Source: Massilia sp. CF038 (GTDB lineage: Bacteria > Pseudomonadota > Gammaproteobacteria > Burkholderiales > Burkholderiaceae_D). From it: DNA of 64,000 nucleotides. The notes beneath the pieces are model-generated. The model saw only the letters and a program-made list of their open reading frames with translations, searched no databases and had not been told where the DNA came from. Each line of letters starts with the position of its first letter. The first letter of the stretch is position 1. Shown piece after piece: positions 50,584 through 59,889 of the stretch. The stretch lies in the NCBI RefSeq assembly GCF_900129765.1, contig NZ_FQWU01000002.1, forward strand, positions 186,001 to 250,000, written 5' to 3'. Both the position numbers and the translations under genes were made by a program.

Positions 50584-50773
50584 TGCATCCCTCCTGGTTG
50601 CCCTGCCTTAGCGGAGGGACAGGGAAAACGTCTTCCAGGCGCACGCGGCGACAACCGATCCGCGATTTGCGCAGGCCGTGCCAGGAAAGCAGCGTTTCGT
50701 CGCAATCCGGTGGCGCCAGGGGGGGCCCGTGTCTAAAGTGATCACATCGAAACCCCACATTGAAAGGAACGTC

Positions 50774-51001
50774 ATGAACCTCATCAAACACATGGAAGCC
50801 GTTTTCGTCGCGACTGTTGCCCTGGCCGTGTCGGGTTCCTGGATGCTGGACAATCTGCCCCAGGCCCATGCGCAATCGCTGGCCGTGGCCACGGTCAACG
50901 CCCCGGCCATCGTGGTGGTCAAGGCCAAGCGCATGACAGCGGCCGAAAAACAGCTGTCGCTGCAGGCCGAACGTGCCGCCCAGGCCGTGGGGCAGATGTG
51001 A
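50774..51001 (+). CDS. small exported protein of unknown function
   Basis: A 75-residue protein with an N-terminal hydrophobic segment (MEAVFVATVALAVSGSWMLD) ending near AHAQS, probably a signal peptide. A short Lys/Arg/Ala/Gln-rich mature part follows (VVVKAKRMTAAEKQLSLQAE). AAAGGA precedes the ATG. It is divergent from the transpeptidase operon and may share its upstream region. No family is recognised. Confidence 0.6.
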   Translation: MNLIKHMEAVFVATVALAVSGSWMLDNLPQAHAQSLAVATVNAPAIVVVKAKRMTAAEKQLSLQAERAAQAVGQM

Positions 51002-51150
51002 ATGCAGTGTGGCCGCCCGCCCTGCGCCGGCGGCCTCTGCTTACAAACACTGCGTGAAGCTGTTTCAAATGTAAGCACTTGATTCATTTCTCCTGAAGCA
51101 CAAACGGCATTGATATAGTTAATCAACCGTTCTACCAAAGGAGACGCACC

Positions 51151-51948
51151 ATGAAACGCACCCTCACCTTCGCCGCCGCACTCGCCCTTGGCGCAGCTGC
51201 TTTGATGCCGCTGTCGGCGTCGGCGCAAGTCGACATCAACCTGTTCGTCGGCAGCCCGCCGCCGCCATCCCGCTTCGAAAGCATGCCGGCGCCACGCAGC
51301 GGCTACGTATGGGCACCGGGATTCTGGAACTGGGAAGGCAACCGCCACGTGTGGGTCGCAGGCCATTGGGAAGCGGAACGGCGCGGCTACCGCTATCAGC
51401 ACTCGGAATGGGTACGCGACAATGACCGCTGGCGCCTGAACCGGGGCGGCTGGCAGCAGGTGTCAGACGGCGACGGCGACGGTTACGTGCGCATCGCGCC
51501 ACCGCAGCCCCGCTACGAACCTGCGCCCCGTGCCCGCCCGGGCTATGTATGGGTCGCCGGCTACTGGGACTGGCGCGGCAACCGCCATGAATGGGTCCAG
51601 GGCAGCTGGGTGCAGGAGCGTCCCGGTTATGTGTATGCCCAGCCGCGCTGGCGCGAAGTCCACGGCCAGTGGGTGCTGGACCAGGGCCGCTGGGACCGAG
51701 GTTATGGCCGCGACCGCGACCGCGATGGCGTTCCCGACCGTTACGAGCGCCATGTGGGCAATGACCGCAACCACAATGGTGTGCGCGACAGCGTGGAGCG
51801 GCGCGACTCCGACCGCGATGGGATTCCCGATAAATTCGATCGCGACCGCGACAACGATGGCGTGAGCAACCGCTACGACCGCGACCGCGATGGCGACGGG
51901 GTACCGAACCGGCACGACAAGCGCCCCGACGATCGCCGCCGCTATTAA
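51151..51948 (+). CDS. exported YXWGXW-repeat protein with thrombospondin-3-like tail
   Basis: A 265-residue protein with a signal peptide (KRTLTFAAALALGAAALMPLSASAQ). Aromatic repeats typical of YXWGXW-type proteins occur twice (SGYVWAPGFWNWEGNRHVWV, PGYVWVAGYWDWRGNRHEWV). The tail is rich in Asp-x-Asp-x-Asp-Gly (RDRDRDGVPDRYE, DSDRDGIPDKFDRDRDNDG), a calcium-binding thrombospondin type 3-like repeat. It probably acts at the outer surface, perhaps with Ca. AAAGGAG precedes the ATG. Its last codons lie within the first unit of the repeat array at 51907. Confidence 0.85.
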   Translation: MKRTLTFAAALALGAAALMPLSASAQVDINLFVGSPPPPSRFESMPAPRSGYVWAPGFWNWEGNRHVWVAGHWEAERRGYRYQHSEWVRDNDRWRLNRGGWQQVSDGDGDGYVRIAPPQPRYEPAPRARPGYVWVAGYWDWRGNRHEWVQGSWVQERPGYVYAQPRWREVHGQWVLDQGRWDRGYGRDRDRDGVPDRYERHVGNDRNHNGVRDSVERRDSDRDGIPDKFDRDRDNDGVSNRYDRDRDGDGVPNRHDKRPDDRRRY

Positions 51949-52494
51949 ATTTCCCCCACATCGTCCTCGCGCAGGCGGGGACGATGTTTGAGGGGCAGCA
52001 CTTATCGTTGGCGCCGGTTTTCCGCTATGTACCCGCCATGAGCGACTTTCCCACTTTCTTCAAGGCCGAACCTAACCGGTACGACAAGCACCCAGACAAT
52101 CGCCGCCGCTATTAATTTCCCCCACATCGTCCTCGCGAAGGCGGGGACCTATACCATGTTACCGAAGTTGTTCAACGTGGTATAGGTCCCCGCCTTCGCG
52201 AGGACGATGTTTGAGGGGCAGCGCTTATCGTTGGCGCCGGTTTTCCGCTATGTTCCCACCATGAGCGACTTTCCCACTTTCTTCAAGGCCGAACCGGTAC
52301 GACAAACACCCTGACAATCGCCGCCGCTATTAATTTCCCCCACATCGTCCTCGCGAAGGCGGGGACCTATACCACGTTACCGAAGTTGTTCAACGTGGTA
52401 TAGGGCCAGCGCACCTCGGACACGCCGGTTTTCCGCTATGCTGCCGCGATGAACGACTTTTCCACTTTACTTGCGCTGTCCTTCAAGGCCGAAC
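51907..52494. repeat. three tandem repeat units spanning gene end, palindrome and gene start
   Basis: Units at about 51907-52073, 52074-52291 and 52292-52494 each contain, in order, the cgccgccgctattaa end of the YXWGXW gene, ttcccccacatcgtcctcgcg, a REP-like palindrome in varying states, ccggttttccgctatg, and a copy of the RNase H gene start ending caaggccgaac. The first unit has lost most of one palindrome arm, the second keeps it whole, the third is truncated. This explains why no gene fills 51949-52448. Only the outer copies belong to intact genes. Confidence 0.85.
52125..52209. repeat. REP-like perfect palindrome with 32-base arms
   Basis: Arms 52125-52156 and 52178-52209 are exact reverse complements of 32 bases (they start catcgtcctcgcgaaggcgg) with a 21-base loop. 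It lies in the second unit of the tandem array and belongs to the same family as the element at 36764. Confidence 0.88.
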
Positions 52495-53132
52495 GGCTCA
52501 GCGCGCGCCGCCTTGCCGCGCGGGCCGCGCTGGACCAGGAAACAGCGCTGCATACCATTTTGCAGCAAGTGGCGGGAGACATCGGCCTGACCGCTTTGCT
52601 CAAGCAGCGCCAGGCACTGCTGGACGCCAGCGTCGCCCGCATCGCCACGCGCGACGCTCAAAAAGCAGCCGCCAACAGCGCACGCATACAGCGTCACGAT
52701 GGTCCGGCCACAGCATGGCGCGCCTGGTTCGATGGCTCGGCCCACCCCAATCCCGGGCGCTGCGGCATTGGCGCCCTGCTGCTCGGCCCTGATGGCGCCC
52801 GCATCGAACTATCGCAAGCGGCAGGCCATGGCAACAGCAGTGAAGCGGAATACCGGGCCCTGCTTGCGCTACTGGAAGCAGCAGTGCAGGCCGGCGCGCG
52901 CGAACTGACCGTGTATGGCGACAGCCAGGTGGTCATCAACGATATTCTCGGCGCCGAGGGTGCTTCGGCGCCCTCGCTCAGGGCGCTGCGCCAGCAGGCA
53001 TGCAGCCTGATCGCGCAGATCGGAACGGTGGCGCTGCGCTGGGTCCCGCGCCACAAGAATGGCGCTGCCGACGCCCTGTCCCAGGCCGCCGTGCGCCGCG
53101 AGGCCAGTCTTACGCCAGCTGGCTCGACTTAA
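52449..53132 (+). CDS. ribonuclease HI family protein with N-terminal extension
   Basis: A 227-residue protein. The last 140 residues hold an RNase H fold: AWFDGSAHPNPGRCGIGALL (D95), GNSSEAEYRALLALLEA (E134), VYGDSQVVINDI (D158) and the final HKNGAADALSQAA. All acidic residues required for cleavage of RNA in RNA-DNA hybrids are present. The first 75 residues are helical and unassigned. The gene start (ATGAACGACTTTTCC) is also present, partly altered, twice in the upstream repeats. The last 23 bases overlap the convergent gene. Confidence 0.88.
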   Translation: MNDFSTLLALSFKAERLSARRLAARAALDQETALHTILQQVAGDIGLTALLKQRQALLDASVARIATRDAQKAAANSARIQRHDGPATAWRAWFDGSAHPNPGRCGIGALLLGPDGARIELSQAAGHGNSSEAEYRALLALLEAAVQAGARELTVYGDSQVVINDILGAEGASAPSLRALRQQACSLIAQIGTVALRWVPRHKNGAADALSQAAVRREASLTPAGST

Positions 53133-53865
53133 GCGCGCTGTCCAGGCGGCGGAACAAATCCGCATGCAGGGAAAGCGTGTACTTATTCATGTGCTTGCGC
53201 GTGTGTTCGAGCTCCTTGAGCTGGGCCCGGGCCAGTGCATCGTCCTTGCGTGCCAGCGCCCACAATACGTATTCAGTGCGTGCTTCAATGCCATTGAAAC
53301 GCTCCACCACCGCGGCAAACGCAGTGCCCGCCTGCGTGTGCTGGCCGGCCGCCGCATACGACCTGGCCAGCAGCAGGCCCAGTTGCTCGGGCCTGAATGA
53401 AGGCTGACGGTCGCGCAGCGCTTCGAGCGCCGTGATGGCTGCGGCGCTGTCACCATTGGCCAGGCGCGCATGGGCGGCGGCAAACACGATTTCCGGATCG
53501 TTGGCAAACGGCCCGCGCAGGCAGGCGTCGAACTGGGCAACGGCTTCCTTGAACATGCCTGCGTCGAGCATGGCGTTGGCAAGCAGCGTCTGGTTATGTG
53601 CGGTCGGGGTCAGATCAAAGGCATTCTGCGCGTCGCGCAAGGCGCGGCCCGGATCGAGCTTGCCCATGACGGCCTTGCCGGCCTTGCCGATGTTTTGCTC
53701 CAGACGCGTGCTGGGCATATAGATGGCAAAGAAATACACCACGCTGCCCAGCAGCGGGAAGGAGAACAGGATCAGCAGCCAATACATCTCGCGCCGGTTG
53801 CGGATCGCATGGACCGCGAAAAACAGGGCAACCAGAATATGCAGACCCGCGCCAATAAACGGCAT
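53110..53865 (-). CDS. membrane protein with PLDc_N-like helices and TPR domain
   Basis: A 251-residue protein. Two N-terminal helices (PFIGAGLHILVALFFAVHAI and MYWLLILFSFPLLGSVVYFF) match the phospholipase-D-nuclease N-terminal motif. A cytoplasmic TPR-like domain follows (TAHNQTLLANAMLDAGMFKE, LLLARSYAAAGQHTQAGTAF). It is probably an inner-membrane assembly factor of unknown partner. The ATG at 53865 follows GGAG; a TTG-started longer frame is less likely. Confidence 0.8.
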   Translation of the reverse strand: MPFIGAGLHILVALFFAVHAIRNRREMYWLLILFSFPLLGSVVYFFAIYMPSTRLEQNIGKAGKAVMGKLDPGRALRDAQNAFDLTPTAHNQTLLANAMLDAGMFKEAVAQFDACLRGPFANDPEIVFAAAHARLANGDSAAAITALEALRDRQPSFRPEQLGLLLARSYAAAGQHTQAGTAFAAVVERFNGIEARTEYVLWALARKDDALARAQLKELEHTRKHMNKYTLSLHADLFRRLDSALKSSQLA

Positions 53866-53992
53866 AACCACTCCAATGTTGAACAAAGCATCATTTTACG
53901 GTATTTGCTGCGCCCCTCCCAAGTGGCGCTGCCGGCGCCATGCCATTGCGTTAAGATAGCCGCTTCCGCCCAGCGACCACCCACCATCTTCC

Positions 53993-55228
53993 ATGAGCAG
54001 CGTCCCCGCTACCGATCAAACCCGCCCCGGCAATCTGAATTTTGTCCTGGTCTGCATTTTCATCGACATGCTCGGTATTGGCCTGATCGTGCCGGTGCTG
54101 CCGGTGCTGGTCGGCGACTTTGTGCAAGGCCGCGACCAGCAGGCCTTCTGGTTCGGGATCATGTCAGCCACCTTCGGTCTGATGCAGTTCCTGTTCATGC
54201 CCATGCTGGGCGCCATCAGCGACCGTGTCGGCCGCCGCCCGGTGCTGCTCTACTCCATGGGCGGCATGTGCCTTAATTTCCTGATCACGGCCTGGTCACC
54301 CAGCCTGGCCTTTTTGTTCATCGGCCGCGTGATTGGCGGCATGTCCTCGGCCAGCATGTCGGTGGCCTCGGCCTATGCCGCCGATATCTCGACCCACGAA
54401 AACCGCGCCAAGAGCTTTGGCAAAGTGGGTGCGGCGTTCGGTCTGGGCTTCATTTGCGGGCCGGCGCTGGGCGGGCTGCTGGGCGAGATCAGCCTGCAGC
54501 TGCCATTCCTGGTGGCGGCCGGCCTGTGCGCGGCCAACTTCTTGTACGGCTACCTGTTCGTGCCCGAGTCGCTCCATCCATCGCTGCGCCAGCCGTTCTC
54601 GGTGGCGCGCATGAATCCCCTGACGGCCCTGATCAAGCTGGCGCGCCGGGTCGAGGTGCGCGGCCTGGTGATCGTATTTGCCTTGTCGGCGCTGGCGCAG
54701 ATGATGCTGCAGTCCACCTGGGTGCTGTACACCACCTTCCGCTTCGACTGGACGCCGCGCGATAACGGTATTGCGCTGTTCTGCGTGGGTCTTGCCGCCG
54801 CCAGCGTGCAGGCGGGCCTGCTGGCGATCCTGCTCAAACGCTTTGGCGAGGTGCGCCTGTCGATCCTGGGACTCAGTTCGGGCGCCATCACCTTCATGCT
54901 GTATGGCCTGGCCACGCAGGGCTGGATGATGTACGTGTTCATTCTGTGTAATCTGCTCACCTTTGCCGCCCAGCCGGCGCTGCAGGGGATCATTTCCAAG
55001 GCCACCGCGCCCGGCGAACAGGGAGAGCTGATGGGCTCACTGCAGTCGATCAACAGCATCGGCATTGTCTTCATGCCGCTGCTGGGCACCGCCATTCTGG
55101 GCAAGGTCAGCCATTATCCAGCCAGCGACTGGCGCATCGGCAGTACCTTTTTCGTGTGCGCCGCCATGCAGGCTGTGGCCGTGCTGGCGGCCGTGCGTTA
55201 TTTTAAATCGCACCACTACAAGGTGTGA
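53993..55228 (+). CDS. Tet-family (TCR) MFS drug efflux transporter
   Basis: A 411-residue, 12-helix transporter of the TCR/Tet family. It has the motif A loop GAISDRVGRRPVLLYS between helices 2 and 3, IFIDMLGIGLIVPVLPVLVG at helix 1 and GLGFICGPALGGLLGE (motif C-like, antiporter signature). It is probably a proton-coupled exporter of a small compound; tetracycline resistance cannot be claimed from sequence. No TetR-type regulator is adjacent. The start is ATG 53993. Confidence 0.9.
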   Translation: MSSVPATDQTRPGNLNFVLVCIFIDMLGIGLIVPVLPVLVGDFVQGRDQQAFWFGIMSATFGLMQFLFMPMLGAISDRVGRRPVLLYSMGGMCLNFLITAWSPSLAFLFIGRVIGGMSSASMSVASAYAADISTHENRAKSFGKVGAAFGLGFICGPALGGLLGEISLQLPFLVAAGLCAANFLYGYLFVPESLHPSLRQPFSVARMNPLTALIKLARRVEVRGLVIVFALSALAQMMLQSTWVLYTTFRFDWTPRDNGIALFCVGLAAASVQAGLLAILLKRFGEVRLSILGLSSGAITFMLYGLATQGWMMYVFILCNLLTFAAQPALQGIISKATAPGEQGELMGSLQSINSIGIVFMPLLGTAILGKVSHYPASDWRIGSTFFVCAAMQAVAVLAAVRYFKSHHYKV

Positions 55229-55244
55229 ACCCGCGCGGCGCCGC

Positions 55245-57422
55245 TTAGAATTTGGTTTCCAGGGTCAGGCGCAGGGCCGCCTCGCCTGGCGTGAGCGAGC
55301 GGCGCACGCTGCGACCGCGCACCGCATCGGCATAGCTGTTTTCGTACACTTCGTCTTGCGCCAGCGCGTTTGAGACCACCACCCGCAGCTGGCTTTGCTG
55401 ATCGAACTTCCATAGTGCGTACAGCTCCAGCTCGCGCCGCGCGCTCTGCCAGATTGCCTGGCTGGCCGACTGTTGCACCGGTCCACCGCTGCGGAACGAG
55501 AAGCTGCCGCCCGTCGTCAGACGCCCTGACTTGTAATCTGCCCCCAGCGTGGACGATATCGGCGTTTGCGCGTCCAGCCGGTTATACGGGCCGGCGATGG
55601 CATCCACGCTGGACCAGTTACGGCTGACATTGGCACGCACATCGATCGCGGGCGCACCCGCCACGAGCGCGTTGAGCGGAAACTTGGCATCAAACTCCAG
55701 GCCACGCGTGTGCGCCTTGCCGTCGTTGATCTGGCGCGTGACCCAGCGCGTGCCGTCCAGGCTTGTATTCTGGCGCGTGTAGTCGCTGATCTGGCGGGCC
55801 GAGGCACTGACCGACACCATTGCCCCTTCGGCCCAGTAATGCTCGTAGGCCGCGTCCAGGCCCAGCGCGAGCTCCGGCCTGAGTGCCGGATTGCCGATGA
55901 AATCGGGCTCGTTTTCGCTGTTGTTGGTCGACTTCTGAATGCGTGCAATCAGGTTCTGTGTGGCCGGCGCGCGGTAGGTGCGGGTCAGGGCCAGGCGCAA
56001 CTGGTCACCTTTGGTGTCGGGCAGCTTGTACAAGGTCTGGAACAAGGGACTCCAGACCCGGCTGCGCGCCGCCACCGGCGTCAGGGTGTCGACGCTCGCA
56101 TCGGTGAAAATGCCTTCCCAGCGCGCCCCCAGATACACCGACCAGCGGGGTGTGACGTTCCATTCGTCTTGCGCATACGCCGCCAGGCGCCGGATCCGTG
56201 CCTGATAGTGGGCATCGCTGTCGGACGGCAGATAGCCGCCGACCGGGTCGCCCGCAAATGCCGTTTCGACGCGGCGTTCGGTGCGCCGGCTCGAGCCGCC
56301 ATCCCAGCCCATGGCCAGCGCGTGGCCGCCACCCAATGGTGAACTGTATTTGCCGGTACTGGTGTAACCACGTTCATCGCCCTGTGTGCCGACGTCGCTG
56401 AAATCGAGCAGCCTGCCCTCCCTGACATCGTAGCCACCACGCGCACTTGCGCTGTGCAGGCTGGAGTCGGAGACGCCCACCTTCAGGTCGAGCTTGGCGC
56501 CGGCATCGAGTTTTTTCATCCAGCTCAGGTCCGTGCGCAGATAGCGGCTTCGGGTCGACATGTTCCACGAGACGAAAGGAAAATCGACGGCCGGTCCGAT
56601 GCGGCTGACTGTATCCGATTGCGCCATGCTGGAATAACGCCCGACATTGGCATAGCTTTGCGAGGTCAGCGTATCGCCATTCGCGAACGTCCAATGCAGG
56701 CGCGGCGCCAGATTCAGGCTGCGCATCGTGCCCTCATCGTGGTAGAGACCCACATCGTCCTGCACCAGCGATCCAGTGGGGCTGACACGCTGCTCGGTGC
56801 CGGGACTGTCGCGTTTAGAGCGGCTCTGGTAGGCGTTCAGGGCAATCGAATACGACAGTTGTCCGGCACGGTCCGACAGTTGCAAGCCCGCGTTCGGGAC
56901 ATGCGCATTACGCGCAGCGGTGTACCCGGTCTTGAGCTCGCGCTGTGCCTTCCTGACGACCTTTTTCAGCACGATATTGATGGTGCCGGCGATGGACTGG
57001 GTACTGAATTCAGCCGTTGCCGCACGCATCACTTCGATGCGCTCGACATTGTCCGGCGCCAGGGTATCCAGCGAGAAGCCGGCCGGCGCGCGCTCGCCGT
57101 TGATCAGAATCTGCGTGTAGCCGCTACCGAGCCCCCGCATGCGCACTTCGCGACCGCGTCCGCCGCCGCCACTGACGGTGACACCGGGTATGCGCTTGAA
57201 GACGTCCAGGAGGCTGGTGTCGCCGTATTTGACAATTTCATCCTGATTGACCACCACCTTGGAGGCGGTGTCATCGCGCCTTGGGTCGTAGTCGCCGCTG
57301 CGGGCGCGTACCTCCACCTGTTCCAGTGCGTCGACTTTTTCGGGTACGGTGGTGGTACTTTCCTGTCCCCATGCGGACTGCGACAGAACGACAGCGAGGA
57401 GCGTGAAACGAGGCAAAGTCAT
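55245..57422 (-). CDS. TonB-dependent outer-membrane receptor
   Basis: A 725-residue exported receptor. The signal peptide is MTLPRFTLLAVVLSQSAWGQ. A plug domain follows (VVVNQDEIVKYGDTSLLDVF, MRGLGSGYTQILINGERAPA), then a barrel ending with RLTLETKF, a C-terminal Phe as needed for BAM insertion. It imports a siderophore, B12 or carbohydrate using TonB energy; which one is not evident. The ATG at 57422 is preferred over 57464 because it starts a normal signal peptide. No FUR box was identified in the upstream gap shared with psd. Confidence 0.9.
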   Translation of the reverse strand: MTLPRFTLLAVVLSQSAWGQESTTTVPEKVDALEQVEVRARSGDYDPRRDDTASKVVVNQDEIVKYGDTSLLDVFKRIPGVTVSGGGGRGREVRMRGLGSGYTQILINGERAPAGFSLDTLAPDNVERIEVMRAATAEFSTQSIAGTINIVLKKVVRKAQRELKTGYTAARNAHVPNAGLQLSDRAGQLSYSIALNAYQSRSKRDSPGTEQRVSPTGSLVQDDVGLYHDEGTMRSLNLAPRLHWTFANGDTLTSQSYANVGRYSSMAQSDTVSRIGPAVDFPFVSWNMSTRSRYLRTDLSWMKKLDAGAKLDLKVGVSDSSLHSASARGGYDVREGRLLDFSDVGTQGDERGYTSTGKYSSPLGGGHALAMGWDGGSSRRTERRVETAFAGDPVGGYLPSDSDAHYQARIRRLAAYAQDEWNVTPRWSVYLGARWEGIFTDASVDTLTPVAARSRVWSPLFQTLYKLPDTKGDQLRLALTRTYRAPATQNLIARIQKSTNNSENEPDFIGNPALRPELALGLDAAYEHYWAEGAMVSVSASARQISDYTRQNTSLDGTRWVTRQINDGKAHTRGLEFDAKFPLNALVAGAPAIDVRANVSRNWSSVDAIAGPYNRLDAQTPISSTLGADYKSGRLTTGGSFSFRSGGPVQQSASQAIWQSARRELELYALWKFDQQSQLRVVVSNALAQDEVYENSYADAVRGRSVRRSLTPGEAALRLTLETKF

Positions 57423-57595
57423 TGGACAGCGCGGCAAGTGGTATTGGCCGCCATTGTCCGTCATTCGGCGCGGATTGTGTGATTTCTAAGACAATATTTT
57501 TTCTATGCAAGAAGAATAATTGCACAAAACATCACACCCCACCCGTGCGCACGCCCGTTATAATTGCCGTTCGATTTTCCTTACAGGCTGCCATC

Positions 57596-58441
57596 GTGTC
57601 CAGGTTCAAAGTGTTGCCGCAGTATTTGCTCCCGAAACAAGGATTGACCCGCTTTGCCGGCCACATCGCCGGCGCCAAGGGCGGAAGCTATACCACCACG
57701 CTGATTACCTGGTTTGTCGGCAAGTACGGCGTCAACATGGCCGAGGCGGCCAATCCGGACATCGCCAGTTACAGCAGCTTCAACGAATTTTTCACGCGCC
57801 CGCTCAAGCCCGGTGCGCGTCCGCTGGCCAAGGCCGACTTTGTGTGCCCGGTCGATGGCGCCATCAGCCAGTTTGGCCAGATCGACAATGACCAGATTTT
57901 CCAGGCCAAGGGGCACAATTTTTCCACCACCGCCCTGGTGGGCGGCGACAGCGCGCTGGCGGCGCAATTCCAGCATGGCAGCTTCGCCAATCTGTATCTC
58001 AGCCCCAAAGACTACCACCGCTTGCACATGCCTTGTGACGGCCGCCTGACGCGCATGATTTACGTGCCTGGCGCGCTGTTCTCGGTCAACCCCACCACGG
58101 CGCGCGGCATTCCCAATCTGTTTGCCCGCAACGAGCGCGTGGTGTGCGTGTTCGAATCAAGCCAGCACGGCACCTTTGTGCTGGTGCTCGTGGGCGCCAC
58201 CATCGTCGGCAGCATGGCCACTGCCTGGCACGGTCTGGTCAATCCGCCCCGCTCGGCCGAGGTGCGCGAATGGCGCTACGACGACCAGAAGATTGTATTG
58301 AAAAAGGGCGAAGAAATGGGCCGCTTCCTGCTTGGCTCCACCATCGTCATGCTGTTCAAAAAAGACACCATCAAATTCAATCCTGAGTGGGCGCCCGAGC
58401 GTCCGGTGCGCCTGGGCGAGGCGATGGGCAGCAAGCCGTGA
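57596..58441 (+). CDS. psd: phosphatidylserine decarboxylase proenzyme
   Basis: A 281-residue PSD-I enzyme that makes phosphatidylethanolamine from phosphatidylserine at the inner membrane. The autocatalytic LGST site is GRFLLGSTIVMLF, with S248 giving the pyruvoyl group of the alpha chain. Other landmarks are FNEFFTRPLKPGARPLA, FVCPVDGAISQFG and LYLSPKDYHRLHMPCDGRLT. The start is GTG at 57596; no methionine codon fits better. It overlaps the next gene by GTGA. It is divergent from the TonB receptor. Confidence 0.96.
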   Translation: MSRFKVLPQYLLPKQGLTRFAGHIAGAKGGSYTTTLITWFVGKYGVNMAEAANPDIASYSSFNEFFTRPLKPGARPLAKADFVCPVDGAISQFGQIDNDQIFQAKGHNFSTTALVGGDSALAAQFQHGSFANLYLSPKDYHRLHMPCDGRLTRMIYVPGALFSVNPTTARGIPNLFARNERVVCVFESSQHGTFVLVLVGATIVGSMATAWHGLVNPPRSAEVREWRYDDQKIVLKKGEEMGRFLLGSTIVMLFKKDTIKFNPEWAPERPVRLGEAMGSKP

Positions 58442-59886
58442 ACGAGCTGGCCGCCGACGAAGGGGCGCTGCCCGCAGCGCCCGCGCCTGCAGCGGCCGCG
58501 CCAGTGACGCGCTTTCCCCTGCGTTTCTGGCTGCTGGAAGGTGCGCGCACCCTGCTGCTGCGCCGCGCGCGCTGGCACAAGGTCGTCACCGGACCAGGCA
58601 CGCTGGCCTTGTTCGTGCTGGCCAATGCCCTGCTCAACATCGGTATCGAGCGCCTGTATTACGATGGCGCCGTCATATTCCAGTGGCGTTCGATATTGTC
58701 GGGCTGGGCTGCAATGATACTCACGGCATGGGCCTGTTATGCCCTGCGCCCCGATCCGCAACAGCGCGCCGACGAGGCGGTCGCGCCAAGCGCAGCGTAT
58801 CTGCTCACCATGCTGCTGGCGCAGTCGCTGCTGCTGTCGGTCGTGTTCGGCCTGGCATCGGCTGCGCTGGAGCGCAATGGTCTGTTCGAGCGCGCCGCCC
58901 CATGGGGCAACTGGGCCGCCTTCCTGCTGCCGGCACTGTGGGGCACGGTTGCCAGCATCGTGCTGCTGATCCGGCACGGCGACCGCGTTGTATCGCAGCG
59001 GGTGCAAGCCATGTACGGCATCGCCCTTGCCTGCGCGCTGACCTTCTACTTCGACCGTCCAGCCGATTTCTGGTACGAAAAGCAGGTCGGCGAGCAGCAG
59101 TACGAGCCGATCAAATTTACCCAGGACCGGGTCGAAAACCAACTACCCTTGATGGAAGCGCAGCTCGATGCGCTGGCGCCCCAGCGCGCCGGCGTGGCCG
59201 ACATGTACACCATCGTCTTCGCACCTTACGAAGGCGAAGAAGTGTTCCGCCGCGAGAGCCGCGTGGTGGCCGACGTGATGGCCAAGCGATTTGACGCGGC
59301 CGGGCGCGGCGTGCGCATGATCAATCACCGTGAACATCTGGACGACACGCCCTGGGCCACGCCGCTCAATCTGCAACGCGCCATTGCCGGCATCGCCGAG
59401 ACCATGGACCGGGATGAGGACGTGCTGTTCATCCACCTGACTTCGCACGGTGCCAGCAACGGCGAACTGGCGACCAGCTTCTGGCCGCTGGAAGTGGACC
59501 CGGTGGTGCCGGAAGACTTGAAAAAATGGCTGGACGAAGCGGGCATCCGCCACCGCGTAATCTCGATCTCGGCCTGCTTTGCCGGCGCGTGGGTGGCGCC
59601 GCTGTCGAATGTGGATACGCTGGTGATGACGGCATCGGACGCCGACCATACCTCTTACGGATGCGGCAAAAAGTCGGAGCTGACCTTTTTTGGCCGCGCC
59701 ATGTATGACGAACAGCTGCGCACCAAAACGCGCTCCTTCGCCGAGGCCCACGCCGCCGCGCGCCTGATCATCGACCAGCGCGAGAAAGAAGCCGGCAAGA
59801 GCGACGGCTACTCCAATCCGCAGATCAGCATGGGCACGCGCATTGGGCCCTATCTGGAAAAGCTGCGCGCACGCCTGGAGCGTTAG
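58438..59886 (+). CDS. membrane C13 (legumain/caspase-like) peptidase
   Basis: A 482-residue protein. Residues 1-215 contain about five hydrophobic helices; the rest is a C13 family peptidase domain. The catalytic His is in FIHLTSHGASNGELA (H337) and Cys in SISACFAGAWVAPL (C380), the two-residue dyad of clan CD. It starts with GTG 58438 overlapping the psd stop, so it is translated with psd. The domain may face the periplasm or cytoplasm. In eukaryotes this family includes GPI transamidase and legumain; bacterial roles are largely unknown. Pairing with phospholipid synthesis is noteworthy. Confidence 0.85.
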   Translation: MNELAADEGALPAAPAPAAAAPVTRFPLRFWLLEGARTLLLRRARWHKVVTGPGTLALFVLANALLNIGIERLYYDGAVIFQWRSILSGWAAMILTAWACYALRPDPQQRADEAVAPSAAYLLTMLLAQSLLLSVVFGLASAALERNGLFERAAPWGNWAAFLLPALWGTVASIVLLIRHGDRVVSQRVQAMYGIALACALTFYFDRPADFWYEKQVGEQQYEPIKFTQDRVENQLPLMEAQLDALAPQRAGVADMYTIVFAPYEGEEVFRRESRVVADVMAKRFDAAGRGVRMINHREHLDDTPWATPLNLQRAIAGIAETMDRDEDVLFIHLTSHGASNGELATSFWPLEVDPVVPEDLKKWLDEAGIRHRVISISACFAGAWVAPLSNVDTLVMTASDADHTSYGCGKKSELTFFGRAMYDEQLRTKTRSFAEAHAAARLIIDQREKEAGKSDGYSNPQISMGTRIGPYLEKLRARLER

Positions 59887-59889
59887 CGC

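Noticed and set aside
52079-52120. Additional coding copies of the YXWGXW gene end
   Set aside because: The sequence is the duplicated terminal codons only, without a start or ribosome-binding site.
51907-52494. CRISPR array
   Set aside because: Only three long units of unequal length made of gene fragments and a palindrome; no short regular repeats or cas genes.
53993-55228. Tetracycline resistance gene
   Set aside because: The family is Tet/TCR, but substrate cannot be inferred and no TetR regulator is adjacent.
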